In this document: positions 17,988 to 27,125 of the stretch, piece after piece | How positions within the stretch are numbered: position 1 is the stretch's first letter | Layout: every line of letters starts with the position of its first letter | DNA from: Euryarchaeota archaeon UBA558 | Lineage (GTDB): Archaea; Thermoplasmatota; Poseidoniia; Poseidoniales; Thalassarchaeaceae | DNA length: 64,000 bases | Reading direction: 5' to 3' | Assembly (NCBI GenBank): GCA_002507175.1 | Contig: DAZE01000017.1 | Coordinates: forward strand, 55,013-119,012 | The notes under the pieces: model-generated | Databases searched by the model: none | What the model was told of the DNA's origin: nothing | Seen by the model: the letters and a program-made list of their open reading frames with translations, nothing else | Made by a program: the position numbers and the translations under genes

Positions 17988-19862
17988 ATGAGTACACCAG
18001 TTATTGGAATAGATCTAGGCACAACAAACAGCTGTGTAGCCACACTTGAAGGCGGTCAGGCGGTGGTCATCCCCAACTCAGAGGGAGCAAGAACAACCCC
18101 TAGCGTTGTCGCATTCAGTAAGGACGGAGAAAGACACATCGGAATCACAGCAAAGAGGCAGGCTGTCACCAATTCTGACAGGACGACGATGTCCGTAAAG
18201 AGGGAAATGGGTACTGATTGGTCAACTGATGTCGACGGCACCTCATACACCCCACAGGAAATGTCCGCCTTCATACTCCAGAAATTGAAAGCAGATGCAG
18301 AGGCATACTTGGGCAAGGAAATCACAAAAGCAGTGATTACTTGTCCGGCTTACTTCACTGACGCTCAACGGAAAGCAACCAAGGACGCTGGCCGAATAGC
18401 CGGTTTGGAAGTTCTAAGGATCATCAACGAGCCAACCGCCGCTGCTTTGGCCTATGGAGTCAACAAAGAGGAAGATCAGACAATACTCGTCTATGACCTT
18501 GGCGGAGGTACATTCGACGTTTCCGTGTTGGAAATCTACCAAGTCGACGGCCAACCTCAAATTGAGGTCAAAGCCACGTCAGGCGATAACCGACTGGGAG
18601 GAGATGACTTCGATGAGGTCATCATTGATTGGATCGTCGAGGAATACAAGAAAGACACTGGAATCGATCTATCCTCTGACGCACAAGCCATGAGCAGGCT
18701 TAGGGAAACTGCAGAAAAGGCGAAAATCGAACTTTCTGGATCCGGATCTTCTCAAATAAACCTGCCATTCATAACCAGCAGGGACGGACAACCAGAACAC
18801 CTAGACATGAGCCTTTCAAGGTCTAAGTTCGAGGAACTAGTTGAACCACTCATCTCCAAGACCCTCGCTCCTACCAGACGGGCAATGAAAGACGCCGGCC
18901 TGTCCAAGGGCGAAGTTGACAAGGTTATTCTTGTTGGTGGATCAACAAGGGTTCCAGCGGTCCAAACAGCAATCGAGAAAGAAGTTGGTAAGGCTCCCTT
19001 CAAGGGAGTCAACCCGGATGAGGCAGTCGCAATGGGAGCCGCATTACAAGCAGGGATAATTGTCGGAGACTCAGGCGTTACCGATGTCCTTCTTTTGGAT
19101 GTCACACCTCTAACCTTGGGAATAGAAACCCTGGGCGGTGTTATGACAACGATGATTGAGAGGAACACCACTATTCCAAGCAAAAGATCCGAGACATTTT
19201 CAACAGCAGCCGACAACCAACCAGCGGTAGAAGTCCATGTCCTTCAAGGAGAGAGGCAGTTTGCCAAGGATAACATAACCCTTGGAAAATTCCACCTTAC
19301 CGGAATCCCTCCCGCACCGAGAGGAATACCTCAAATCGAAGTCACTTTTGACATAGACGCCAACGGAATCGTGAACGTATCAGCCAAGGATCTCGGAACT
19401 GGCAAGGAACAGAAAATAACGATTGAAAGCCAGACATCCCTAAGTGAAGATGAGATAAAAGCGAAGATCGCTGAAGCCGAGGAGTTCGCAGAGGAAGATC
19501 GAAAGCGGAAAGCGAGGGTGGAGTTGAAGAATCAGGCAGAGAGCATCGTCTATCAGACAAGGAAGACGATAGAAGACGCAGGTGATAAACTCGATGAATC
19601 AGATACAGCGCCGGTCCTTGAGAAACTTGATGAGGTTGAAGCACTGATAACTATTGACGGTAATCCCATCGACGCAGACGACATAGATGAGGCGGCAGTT
19701 CAATCTAAGATTGGGGAATTGGAGTCATTAATGCAAGCCATGTCAGTGAAGCTCTACGAGGCAGCTGCCAAGGACATGCAAGAAGACCAAGAAAAGGATG
19801 ACGATGAAGGCGTCTATGAAGCGGATTTTGAGGTTGTAGATGACGATGAGTCCACTAACTAG
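17988..19862 (+). CDS. dnaK: Chaperone DnaK (Hsp70)
   Basis: 624 residues, normal length. The ATPase domain begins '[12 protein letters not shown]' and includes '[12 protein letters not shown]', '[12 protein letters not shown]' and '[13 protein letters not shown]'. The substrate-binding domain follows from about 380 ('[17 protein letters not shown]'), with the acidic C-terminal tail '[18 protein letters not shown]'. Hsp70 binds unfolded peptides using ATP; partners DnaJ and GrpE are not in this window. Archaeal DnaK genes are regarded as bacterial acquisitions. The 3' end overlaps the convergent BASS transporter gene by eight bases. Confidence 0.98.
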   Translation: MSTPVIGIDLGTTNSCVATLEGGQAVVIPNSEGARTTPSVVAFSKDGERHIGITAKRQAVTNSDRTTMSVKREMGTDWSTDVDGTSYTPQEMSAFILQKLKADAEAYLGKEITKAVITCPAYFTDAQRKATKDAGRIAGLEVLRIINEPTAAALAYGVNKEEDQTILVYDLGGGTFDVSVLEIYQVDGQPQIEVKATSGDNRLGGDDFDEVIIDWIVEEYKKDTGIDLSSDAQAMSRLRETAEKAKIELSGSGSSQINLPFITSRDGQPEHLDMSLSRSKFEELVEPLISKTLAPTRRAMKDAGLSKGEVDKVILVGGSTRVPAVQTAIEKEVGKAPFKGVNPDEAVAMGAALQAGIIVGDSGVTDVLLLDVTPLTLGIETLGGVMTTMIERNTTIPSKRSETFSTAADNQPAVEVHVLQGERQFAKDNITLGKFHLTGIPPAPRGIPQIEVTFDIDANGIVNVSAKDLGTGKEQKITIESQTSLSEDEIKAKIAEAEEFAEEDRKRKARVELKNQAESIVYQTRKTIEDAGDKLDESDTAPVLEKLDEVEALITIDGNPIDADDIDEAAVQSKIGELESLMQAMSVKLYEAAAKDMQEDQEKDDDEGVYEADFEVVDDDESTN

Positions 19863-20826
19863 TGCTGCGGTTTGATCTCCATAATAGGAATGGAATGATC
19901 ACCAGATACATCACAACCCCATAGACGCCTGAGGGGAGGCTCAGCAATGATAATGATGCTCCTGCCTCGGGGGCCATGATCAATCCACCAATGGTAATTC
20001 CAACCGTAGCGTTTTGTATGCCACTCTCTATCGATACTGTGAGAGATTGCTCCTCATTGAGGTCAAAATAATTGGAACTCCCGAGACCAATGGCTAGCAT
20101 CATCACATTCAAGATAAACACAGCAGGACCCAATGAGGACATGTTGTCGACGAGCGTATCAAACTCACTCGCTATCGCTGCAAAGACAATTACAACAAAC
20201 AGCAATGAGGCAATATTGTTGCCGATCTTTTCCATCTTGTCTGCAGAGTTCTTCAAAAAGTGCCTTACAATCATCCCCGAGACGACTGGAACTGTGGTCA
20301 GTAGAAACATTGTGAGCCCTAGACTCAGTATTCCGATGTTTGGAGCATCAGATCCCATAAAATGAGACATGGACATCCCAACAATGATTGGTAATGTCAG
20401 TACTGAAACTAAACTGACCACTGCTGTATACGATATAGACAGTGCGGTATCTCCTCCCGATATTCTAGAAATAATATTCGATGTGACCCCTCCGGGACAG
20501 CAGGCGAGAATCATCAATCCCACAGCCATTTCTCCTGTAAGCTCGAGTCCGTGTGAAATGGTGAATGCGACTATCGGAAGCAATACCATCTGATTTGTCA
20601 AGCCAACTGCGAATGCTTTCGGATTATCTAATATGGAAGAAAAATCTGAAACTTTTAGCCCGATCCCTAGTGAGAACATGATATACGCAAGGGCTATTGG
20701 TAGTACGACATTGATGACAAAATTTCCTTCATCCGAATCATTTGACTCCGTTTGAGCAACTCCGATTGATGCTGATAGTACAAATATGACAGTCATGGCA
20801 AGGACCATCACTCCATGTCGCCGCAT
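19855..20826 (-). CDS. Bile acid:sodium symporter family (BASS) transporter
   Basis: 323 residues from Met at 20826 ('[25 protein letters not shown]', signal-like first segment). An alternative start at 20910 overlaps the pepA stop by four bases (ATGA), which would fit translational coupling but adds 28 non-membrane residues. About nine hydrophobic segments follow, with '[22 protein letters not shown]', the conserved BASS core, and a late Glu/Ser-Gly-Ile-Gln-Asn motif in '[11 protein letters not shown]'. The family imports organic acids with Na+; the substrate cannot be read from sequence. Confidence 0.85.
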   Translation of the reverse strand: MRRHGVMVLAMTVIFVLSASIGVAQTESNDSDEGNFVINVVLPIALAYIMFSLGIGLKVSDFSSILDNPKAFAVGLTNQMVLLPIVAFTISHGLELTGEMAVGLMILACCPGGVTSNIISRISGGDTALSISYTAVVSLVSVLTLPIIVGMSMSHFMGSDAPNIGILSLGLTMFLLTTVPVVSGMIVRHFLKNSADKMEKIGNNIASLLFVVIVFAAIASEFDTLVDNMSSLGPAVFILNVMMLAIGLGSSNYFDLNEEQSLTVSIESGIQNATVGITIGGLIMAPEAGASLSLLSLPSGVYGVVMYLVIIPFLLWRSNRSTS

Positions 20827-20906
20827 GTACTTTCGATGAGGCTTTGAGCGTATAGAGCAATCCCAAAAATCTGCCAAATCGGATGAAAGGCACCCATGCA
20901 TCGCGG

Positions 20907-22436
20907 TCATTCATGGTTTTGAGTGATAAGATGATACAGGGTTCTAACATGGACTCCCGAGGTTCCGTGTTTGAAGAAGGGGTTCTCACGTTCTGTCCCA
21001 GCCTTGGAGCCTGGGCCCCATGCAGTCCCAGCGATGTCCAAGTGAACCCATGGTAATTTCTCAGCACCTTCTTCGTAGTTTCTCGTTGGAACGAAGAACT
21101 CGAGGAATGCAGCTGCTCCATTTGAGGAACCTGCCCTTCCGCCGCTCGAACCATTCCTTATGTCGGCAAATGGTGTATCCGTCATATATCTCCTGAACTG
21201 GTCATTGAGTGGCATCCTCCACATCGGTTCTCCACATGCCTCTGCTGATCTTTCTAGTCTCCCTGCAAGAAGTTCGTCATTACTCCACATTCCCGTAATT
21301 TGATTACCTAGCGCGACAACAATAGCGCCAGTGAGTGTGGCTAGGTCAACTATGTATTCCGGGTCAAATTCGCCTGCTTTCCACAAACCATCAGCTAAAA
21401 CATTTCTTCCCTCTGCGTCTGTACTGTAGACCTCGACGGTCTTACCAGAGTACGTCTTGAAAACATCACCGGGACGATAAGAACCCGATCCGGGCATGTT
21501 TTCAGCCAAACACGCGATTCCATTGACTCTACCATTGTACCCAGTGGCATGAAGAGCCTGCATAAGCCCGAAAACGGTAGCTGCACCACACATGTCATAC
21601 TTCATGTCCCACATGCCTTGGGTCGGTTTGATGGAGATCCCGCCGGTATCAAACGTGATGCCCTTCCCGACTACACAAGGCCTCCTAACACCCTTGTCCT
21701 GGTCCGGATTCAATGTGAAAAGGACCATGCAGGGTTTCCTATCGCTTCCTTTGCCTACGTTTATGAGTCCTCCCATCCCTAATTCTACGAGTTTATCCCA
21801 ATCGTAAACCTCGACCTTGACATTGGGCTTCGACTCGGCCCAGGACAAGGCTCTGTTTGCGTATTCCATGGGGTAAAGGACATTTGCTGGCTCATTGCCC
21901 AAATCTCTGGAGAGATGCACTCCACTAATGACCGCCTGAGACAGTTTCAATTTCTCAGAGACATATTGAATGTGTCTATCTGCAACTTGGAATTCGAATC
22001 TCCAGTCGTCTGGTATGTAATCCGACCCCACATCTTGATGCTCTACAAAATCATAATCCCTCAAGAACAACCCCTCAGCAAATGCAGATATTGTGTCGAC
22101 ACTCCACCCAGTCAGCATCCTGATGGTCATGGAGACACCATCTTTCTTGCTTATAGAGGACATAAACCTGGCCCCGAGCGTCCTGGCTGAATTAGGATCG
22201 AACTCTTCTTTCGGACCCAACCTGAGAAGATGGATCCTGCACTCTGGAGTCCAGATGTTTAGGCTAGACCCCTTTTTCTGATCAAAACTATCCGAGGATA
22301 TGGCTTCCTTGATTAGCTTTGATTGACTTCTATTTAGGCCAACGGTGGCTTTGTTTGGGAGCCTAATTTGATTTTCAAAGAGAGTAATTAGTAGCTGATC
22401 TCCAATCTCTCCATAGTCTCTGCAGTTGACGCTCAT
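20907..22436 (-). CDS. pepA: Cytosol (leucyl) aminopeptidase, M17 family
   Basis: 509 residues. The C-terminal catalytic domain has the two-metal signature: 'VGKGITFDTGGISIKP', 'KYDMCGAA' and 'VYSTDAEGRNVLADGL' (the NTDAEGR-type metal motif). The N-terminal domain is less conserved. It removes N-terminal residues, preferably Leu, from peptides in the cytoplasm and supports use of imported or recycled peptides, in keeping with a protein-degrading heterotroph. It lies upstream of the BASS gene on the same strand. Confidence 0.95.
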   Translation of the reverse strand: MSVNCRDYGEIGDQLLITLFENQIRLPNKATVGLNRSQSKLIKEAISSDSFDQKKGSSLNIWTPECRIHLLRLGPKEEFDPNSARTLGARFMSSISKKDGVSMTIRMLTGWSVDTISAFAEGLFLRDYDFVEHQDVGSDYIPDDWRFEFQVADRHIQYVSEKLKLSQAVISGVHLSRDLGNEPANVLYPMEYANRALSWAESKPNVKVEVYDWDKLVELGMGGLINVGKGSDRKPCMVLFTLNPDQDKGVRRPCVVGKGITFDTGGISIKPTQGMWDMKYDMCGAATVFGLMQALHATGYNGRVNGIACLAENMPGSGSYRPGDVFKTYSGKTVEVYSTDAEGRNVLADGLWKAGEFDPEYIVDLATLTGAIVVALGNQITGMWSNDELLAGRLERSAEACGEPMWRMPLNDQFRRYMTDTPFADIRNGSSGGRAGSSNGAAAFLEFFVPTRNYEEGAEKLPWVHLDIAGTAWGPGSKAGTERENPFFKHGTSGVHVRTLYHLITQNHE

Positions 22437-22508
22437 GACCCTTGTAGGTCAGAACTCTTTTTCAATCGATGGTTCCTTTTCCCGATGCTGGCTGGGTGAT
22501 TCATTCTG

Positions 22509-22715
22509 TCACTTGAGGTCAAACCCTGTGGATTGCACAATTTCCATAATATCATGCGCAGTCACTGAGTCATCTGCATGAATTATTGCTCGACCATATT
22601 CATGATCCACTTCAGCGGAGATAATACCTGCTTTCCCCATAAATACCCTTTCAAGCCTAGCAGAGCAACCGCCACATGTCATCCCGACAACCTCTATTAC
22701 ATGCTCTGTTGCCAT
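22509..22715 (-). CDS. copZ: Copper chaperone, HMA domain
   Basis: 68 residues forming one heavy-metal-associated domain. The metal site is 'GMTCGGCSARLERV' (GMTCxxC), and the ferredoxin-like fold is complete through 'STGFDLK'. It lies four bases downstream of copA on the same strand, so it is co-expressed and probably hands Cu(I) to the ATPase. Typical CopZ length. Confidence 0.9.
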   Translation of the reverse strand: MATEHVIEVVGMTCGGCSARLERVFMGKAGIISAEVDHEYGRAIIHADDSVTAHDIMEIVQSTGFDLK

Positions 22716-22719
22716 GACC

Positions 22720-25035
22720 CTAGATAGGAATATTCGCTTTTCTAATGTTGCTTGAGTCTAAGTCCACGGGCCTCCATCTTGTCAATAGAAGGGAATTCAG
22801 CACCACGCTAACCGATGACAAGGCCATCGCTGCAGCCGCAAAGGCAGGGGGAAGGAGCAAACCTGTCCATGGATAAACAACCCCCATTGCCATCGGAATA
22901 CCCAGAATGTTGTAGAGAAATGCCCAAACAAGATTACTTCTTATTTTGTTCATAGTGGCCCGACTTAATTGTATAACAGACAAAACATGGGATAAATCAT
23001 CACCTACCAATACGATATCTGCACAATCCAGAGCGACCTCACTCCCAGCCCCCATGGCAATACCTACGTCTGCGACAGTCAACGCAGCAGCATCGTTGAT
23101 CCCATCACCGATCATTGTCACCACACCCTCGAGTTGAAGTCGGCGTACAGCCTCAGCCTTCTCCTCGGGCTTGACACCTGATATGACTCTCCTTATTCCG
23201 ACTTCTGAGGCAACGAAATGAGCCACTTCGTGCCTATCTCCCGTCAACATAATCACATCGATGCCCATGGCTTGCATTTTTGCTATTGCTGATGGCGAAT
23301 TATTCCGAATTGTATCACGGATTTCTATCAATCCAATCAAATTTCTATCCCTAGAAACAAGAATCACGTTCGAACCCGAGGCACTCTTCTCTGAAATCTC
23401 TGCCTCCACTTCAGGAGGAATGCTCATGATCATGCTCCGAATCAGGTCTAGACTCCCTACCGCAACCTCAAGTCCTTCGATTTCGCCAGTCAATCCTGAA
23501 CCAATCAAAGTCTTCACGTCAATAGCTTTTGGAGCCTCAACACCCATTGATTTCCAAGCATCATTTACAGCACTTGCAAGTGGATGACTGGACTCACTCT
23601 CCAGAGCAGCAGCCACGCGCAGGGCCTCCCCAGGATTCCCACCAAGTTCCCGAACTTCGATCACGCAAGGCTTTCCCTCTGTGATGGTCCCTGTTTTGTC
23701 CAACACCACGATCTCACTTTTGTAGGACGACTCTAATGCTTTTATTCCCTTGATCAAGAGCCCATTTCGCGCTCCAACCCCCGTGCCAACGACTAGTGCC
23801 GTCGGAGTGGCTAGCCCCAATGCACAGGGACATGCAATGACCAACGTACTAACAAGGGCCATCACAGCCATCTCACTCGAGGTCATGTCACCTCCAACGT
23901 CTCTCAAAAACGAATCTCCAATCATCAGCCAAAACAGGAACGCCGAGAGAGATAATGCCAATACTGTAGGGACAAAAATCTTAGCGACCCTATCAACGAG
24001 CCTCTGAATCGGTGCCTTCCCCATCTGCGCCTCTTCAACCAAACGAATAATATTCGACAACGCGGTATCACCCACCAAAGAAGTAGTCTGAACAACAATT
24101 GTTGTGTCTAGAACAGTCGTACCGGCAAAGACCACGTCTCCAGCTTTCTTGTGGCTTGGAAGTGATTCGCCAGTCATCATGGACTCATCAATACTTCCGA
24201 ACCCTTGTTGAATAAATCCATCCAAGGGTATTATCCCGCCTGCGATAACCTTCACCAATGACCCCTTCTCAACGTTTTCAATAGACATTGGTGCCAGATC
24301 GTCCCCAATGACTACCTGCACTTCAGTCGGTTGCAATCTCATTAGGTTATGAACTGCGTCCGTAGCCTTGAGTTTCGCACGACCCTCGAGGAAATTTCCC
24401 AGAAGTACGAAAGAGATGATGAAGGCAGCACCATCAAAAAATACATGATCTGATGAGCGTATGAAATCAGGAATTATGGGTATTAGAGGCCCCAAAACGA
24501 CAGAACAAGACCAAAGCATTGCGACTGAAGTACCAAGGTGAATTAGAACGTTCATGTTTCCAGACGCCCTCAAAATCGATTTCCATGCGTTTTTGTGGAA
24601 GGTTGCTCCTGAGACAAAGTAAACCGGCAAAGATGCCAACATAGCCAAGAACAGCCGTAAGTCCAGTGATCCAACTCTACCCATGTCTGGGGCGACCATT
24701 GACAAAAAAAACACGGGCAAGGTCAGTGTAAATGAGAGAACTACTTGGTGATATTTTCTTTTCAACTCGAGCTCATTATTTTCCCTGACTCTGGATGCTG
24801 GAAGTATCTCGACGGCTCCAAAACCGGCCTTCTCGACCACTTCAATGCAATTTTGGACCGTCTCCGAAGACACCTCCCCTTTAATTGAAATGACAGCCTT
24901 TTCCAAGGGCAGATTCACGCTAACGGATTCCACAAAATCAATGCTGCTCAAAACACGCTCCACAGAGGAAACACATGCAGCACACGTCATCCCGGTCACA
25001 CTCAGCGACAGATCATTCGAGTTCAACTCAATCAC
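22720..25035 (-). CDS. copA: Cu(+)-exporting P1B-type ATPase
   Basis: 771 residues. One N-terminal HMA domain ('GMTCAACVSSVERV', Cys18 and Cys21), two leading membrane helices, the actuator motif 'MTGESLP', the ion-channel motif 'ACPCALGLATPTA' (CPC, Cu(I)-type), the phosphorylation site 'VLDKTGTITEGKP', the nucleotide-binding 'SSHPLASAV' (HP motif) and the hinge 'MIGDGINDAAAL'. It pumps Cu(+) out of the cytoplasm. Together with the CopZ gene just downstream it forms a copper-resistance operon; the palindrome at 25225-25255 lies about 190 bases upstream. Confidence 0.96.
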   Translation of the reverse strand: MIELNSNDLSLSVTGMTCAACVSSVERVLSSIDFVESVSVNLPLEKAVISIKGEVSSETVQNCIEVVEKAGFGAVEILPASRVRENNELELKRKYHQVVLSFTLTLPVFFLSMVAPDMGRVGSLDLRLFLAMLASLPVYFVSGATFHKNAWKSILRASGNMNVLIHLGTSVAMLWSCSVVLGPLIPIIPDFIRSSDHVFFDGAAFIISFVLLGNFLEGRAKLKATDAVHNLMRLQPTEVQVVIGDDLAPMSIENVEKGSLVKVIAGGIIPLDGFIQQGFGSIDESMMTGESLPSHKKAGDVVFAGTTVLDTTIVVQTTSLVGDTALSNIIRLVEEAQMGKAPIQRLVDRVAKIFVPTVLALSLSAFLFWLMIGDSFLRDVGGDMTSSEMAVMALVSTLVIACPCALGLATPTALVVGTGVGARNGLLIKGIKALESSYKSEIVVLDKTGTITEGKPCVIEVRELGGNPGEALRVAAALESESSHPLASAVNDAWKSMGVEAPKAIDVKTLIGSGLTGEIEGLEVAVGSLDLIRSMIMSIPPEVEAEISEKSASGSNVILVSRDRNLIGLIEIRDTIRNNSPSAIAKMQAMGIDVIMLTGDRHEVAHFVASEVGIRRVISGVKPEEKAEAVRRLQLEGVVTMIGDGINDAAALTVADVGIAMGAGSEVALDCADIVLVGDDLSHVLSVIQLSRATMNKIRSNLVWAFLYNILGIPMAMGVVYPWTGLLLPPAFAAAAMALSSVSVVLNSLLLTRWRPVDLDSSNIRKANIPI

Positions 25036-25224
25036 CTCCCCTTGCTACAACATTCCATTAATTTCCAAGACCCCTGGTCCAAATTTATGCAACCACACCC
25101 ACATACGCACATCCAACCAACACTATTCCAACCCTTGCCGCCATCTGCTCGTACGTACAATCTCTTCATCTTGCAATCACAATCGCAAGTCTCTGCGTGG
25201 ACTCTGGGCATGTATGAGGCTATA

Positions 25225-25255
25225 ATGTAGTCAATAAAAAATTTATTGACTACAT
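25225..25255. repeat. Perfect 14-bp inverted repeat with 3-base loop
   Basis: ATGTAGTCAATAAA at 25225-25238, AAA, then TTTATTGACTACAT at 25242-25255. The arms are exact complements. It lies ten bases past the stop codon of the acetyltransferase gene and about 190 bases before copA, both on the minus strand. It may be an operator for copper control or a 3'-end hairpin of the upstream transcript. Confidence 0.6.
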
Positions 25256-25265
25256 AAAATAAAAA

Positions 25266-25670
25266 TCACTTGACTTTGAACGCCATACCTTTGGATCTTG
25301 GAGAAGTTCTCTCAAAGCCCCATTTTTCATAAAATCCATCGACATCCGCCATCAGATTCACATAAGAATCAGACGGGGCCTCTCGATCTATGAAATTCAT
25401 AATTTCAGCCATTATCAGGCTTCCACCGCCCATCCTCTGGTACTCGGGCAAAACCGCCATGTCACACACGTGGAAGACCGTCCCTCCATCTCCCACAATG
25501 CGGCCCATTCCGACGACCTCACCAGTCGGAACATGTTCCAATAGTACTGAAAACAACTCCCTACCTAACCCCTTTTCGGCACCTTCGATAGATCTTGGTC
25601 CCATTCCTGCTTTCTCCCTCAGGGTAAGGAATACCTCGCTACTGGGAACCTCAAGATTGATTTTAAACAA
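25266..25670 (-). CDS. GNAT-family N-acetyltransferase
   Basis: 134 residues. The acetyl-CoA binding motif A appears as 'VLPEYQRMGGGSLIMAEIM' (Q/R-x-x-G-x-G/A type) after the strand 'TVFHVCDMAVL', and motif B follows with 'FYEKWGFERT'. The substrate is unknown; relatives acetylate small amines or protein termini. It sits three bases downstream of the agmatinase-like gene, so a polyamine-related substrate is possible but only by context. Confidence 0.85.
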   Translation of the reverse strand: MFKINLEVPSSEVFLTLREKAGMGPRSIEGAEKGLGRELFSVLLEHVPTGEVVGMGRIVGDGGTVFHVCDMAVLPEYQRMGGGSLIMAEIMNFIDREAPSDSYVNLMADVDGFYEKWGFERTSPRSKGMAFKVK

Positions 25671-25673
25671 GAA

Positions 25674-26582
25674 TTATTCGCCTCCACTCCGATAGCTAAC
25701 ACCGGCCAAGATTGTTGCGGCGATGGTCGCAGCCGTGAATTGGGTCACACCATGAGCGTCAGGAACTATCTCAGAGACATCTGCCCCTACCACATTCGCG
25801 TTTCCAGAAAATAGATTTTCGATTAAATCATTGACAAACCAGTAATCCAAGCCACCAGGAACAGGGGTTCCAGTTGCAGGCACAATGCTGGGGTCAAGAG
25901 CATCTATGTCGATACTCAGCCAGACAGGACCTTGAATTTCAGAGATAAAATCAGTTATTTCCAACTCTAATGCTCTATTCTTTCGGATATCCTTTGCCAT
26001 CCAAGATCGGATCCTAACATCATTTTCCATCACGATACATTCTTCCTTTGAGAAAGCGCGAACACCAATTTGCAACACTCTTCCTATTCCCTCGTCAAGA
26101 CATCTCCTGACCACTGTTCCGTGACTGAACCTCTCACCATTCAATTCGTCTCTCAGGTCTGCATGAGCATCGACTTGCACTAAGGTGAGATTCTCCAAAG
26201 GGAAGTTCCCAATCTGCTTCAGTGCTCTGATTGCCGGCAACAAAATCCCGTGTTCACCACCCAATAGCAGAGGAAAAGCCCCCCCTGAAATCCCATTGAT
26301 CACATATGATTCTATCGAATCCAGGTGAGCTTCCAAGGATGGTCCTTCGAAGCTCCATGGATCTAGGGTCCTAATTATCATTCCAGATGGCAGATCCCCT
26401 CCAATGAATGTCGAATATGTTTCTACTTGCGAAGAAGCCTCGATTGTGGCGGAAGGCCCCTCAGAAGTACCAGTGCCATAACTGACCGTCATCTCAAGCG
26501 GAATCTGCATAACCGCCACATCTGGGCGCACATCCCAGTCTTCTCTAAGCCCCAAGAATCCGAATACATCAATGTCGACCAT
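25674..26582 (-). CDS. speB: Agmatinase/ureohydrolase family protein
   Basis: 302 residues of the arginase/agmatinase fold. Metal ligands are visible in 'GGEHGILLPA' (His), 'VDAHADLRDE' (Asp-x-His-x-Asp) and 'SIDIDALDPSIVPATGTPVPGG' (Asp-x-Asp). These bind the Mn pair that hydrolyses guanidino groups; agmatine to putrescine is the likely reaction, though formiminoglutamase or guanidinobutyrase cannot be excluded. Forms an operon with the GNAT gene. Confidence 0.87.
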   Translation of the reverse strand: MVDIDVFGFLGLREDWDVRPDVAVMQIPLEMTVSYGTGTSEGPSATIEASSQVETYSTFIGGDLPSGMIIRTLDPWSFEGPSLEAHLDSIESYVINGISGGAFPLLLGGEHGILLPAIRALKQIGNFPLENLTLVQVDAHADLRDELNGERFSHGTVVRRCLDEGIGRVLQIGVRAFSKEECIVMENDVRIRSWMAKDIRKNRALELEITDFISEIQGPVWLSIDIDALDPSIVPATGTPVPGGLDYWFVNDLIENLFSGNANVVGADVSEIVPDAHGVTQFTAATIAATILAGVSYRSGGE

Positions 26583-26673
26583 ACCAACCCGTAGGGGAGT
26601 AACTATTCGACGCTTGCGCGAACCAATTTGAAATAATCACCCCCCTGTCGGAGGGGTGCGGGGCGATGTGTGA

Positions 26674-27078
26674 ATGGGTCTAAAGCTCCAAGATTTGACA
26701 CAGGCCATTCGAAATAGAGTTGACGCAGACATGGAGGTCAGTGTTGCAGAATCCATTGCCGAGCATGCCTTGGGCTTTTTCGGCTTTTCAAACCGAATCA
26801 TAGACAATGCCTTGGAACCCAATGACAGGAACCTTTTCTATCAACTACAAGATTATGATTTACTAACCACAGAGTCTGAAGAGACCACACTATGGGATGG
26901 CAGGGAATGGAGAATCCACTATTGGAAATTCAAGCCAAACGCCAGTCAATATGTCGGAAGAGGAGATGAAAACGAGGAGGAAGAGGACCCATATGCTGGG
27001 TTGTATGAAGACGTCCCCCAAACAGTATGGCGTGAGAAGGCCGGCGAAGAGGATGACTGGGACGAACCACTCTTCTGA
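26674..27078 (+). CDS. Conserved-looking acidic protein, 134 aa, unknown
   Basis: 134 residues. The first 85 look like a compact helical/winged-helix domain ('LTQAIRNRVDADMEVSVAESIAEHALGFFGF...'), followed by a strongly acidic tail with 'DENEEEEDPYAGLYEDVPQ' and a C-terminal 'EEDDWDEPLF'. No catalytic motif. I do not recognise the family. The helical start could bind nucleic acid and the acidic tail could regulate it, by inference only. It is read divergently from the agmatinase gene and 47 bases before the giant surface protein. Confidence 0.55.
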   Translation: MGLKLQDLTQAIRNRVDADMEVSVAESIAEHALGFFGFSNRIIDNALEPNDRNLFYQLQDYDLLTTESEETTLWDGREWRIHYWKFKPNASQYVGRGDENEEEEDPYAGLYEDVPQTVWREKAGEEDDWDEPLF

Positions 27079-27125
27079 AGCATTTAGCCCACACCCTGTT
27101 ATACCCACTGGTTCTCCAAAGCTCC

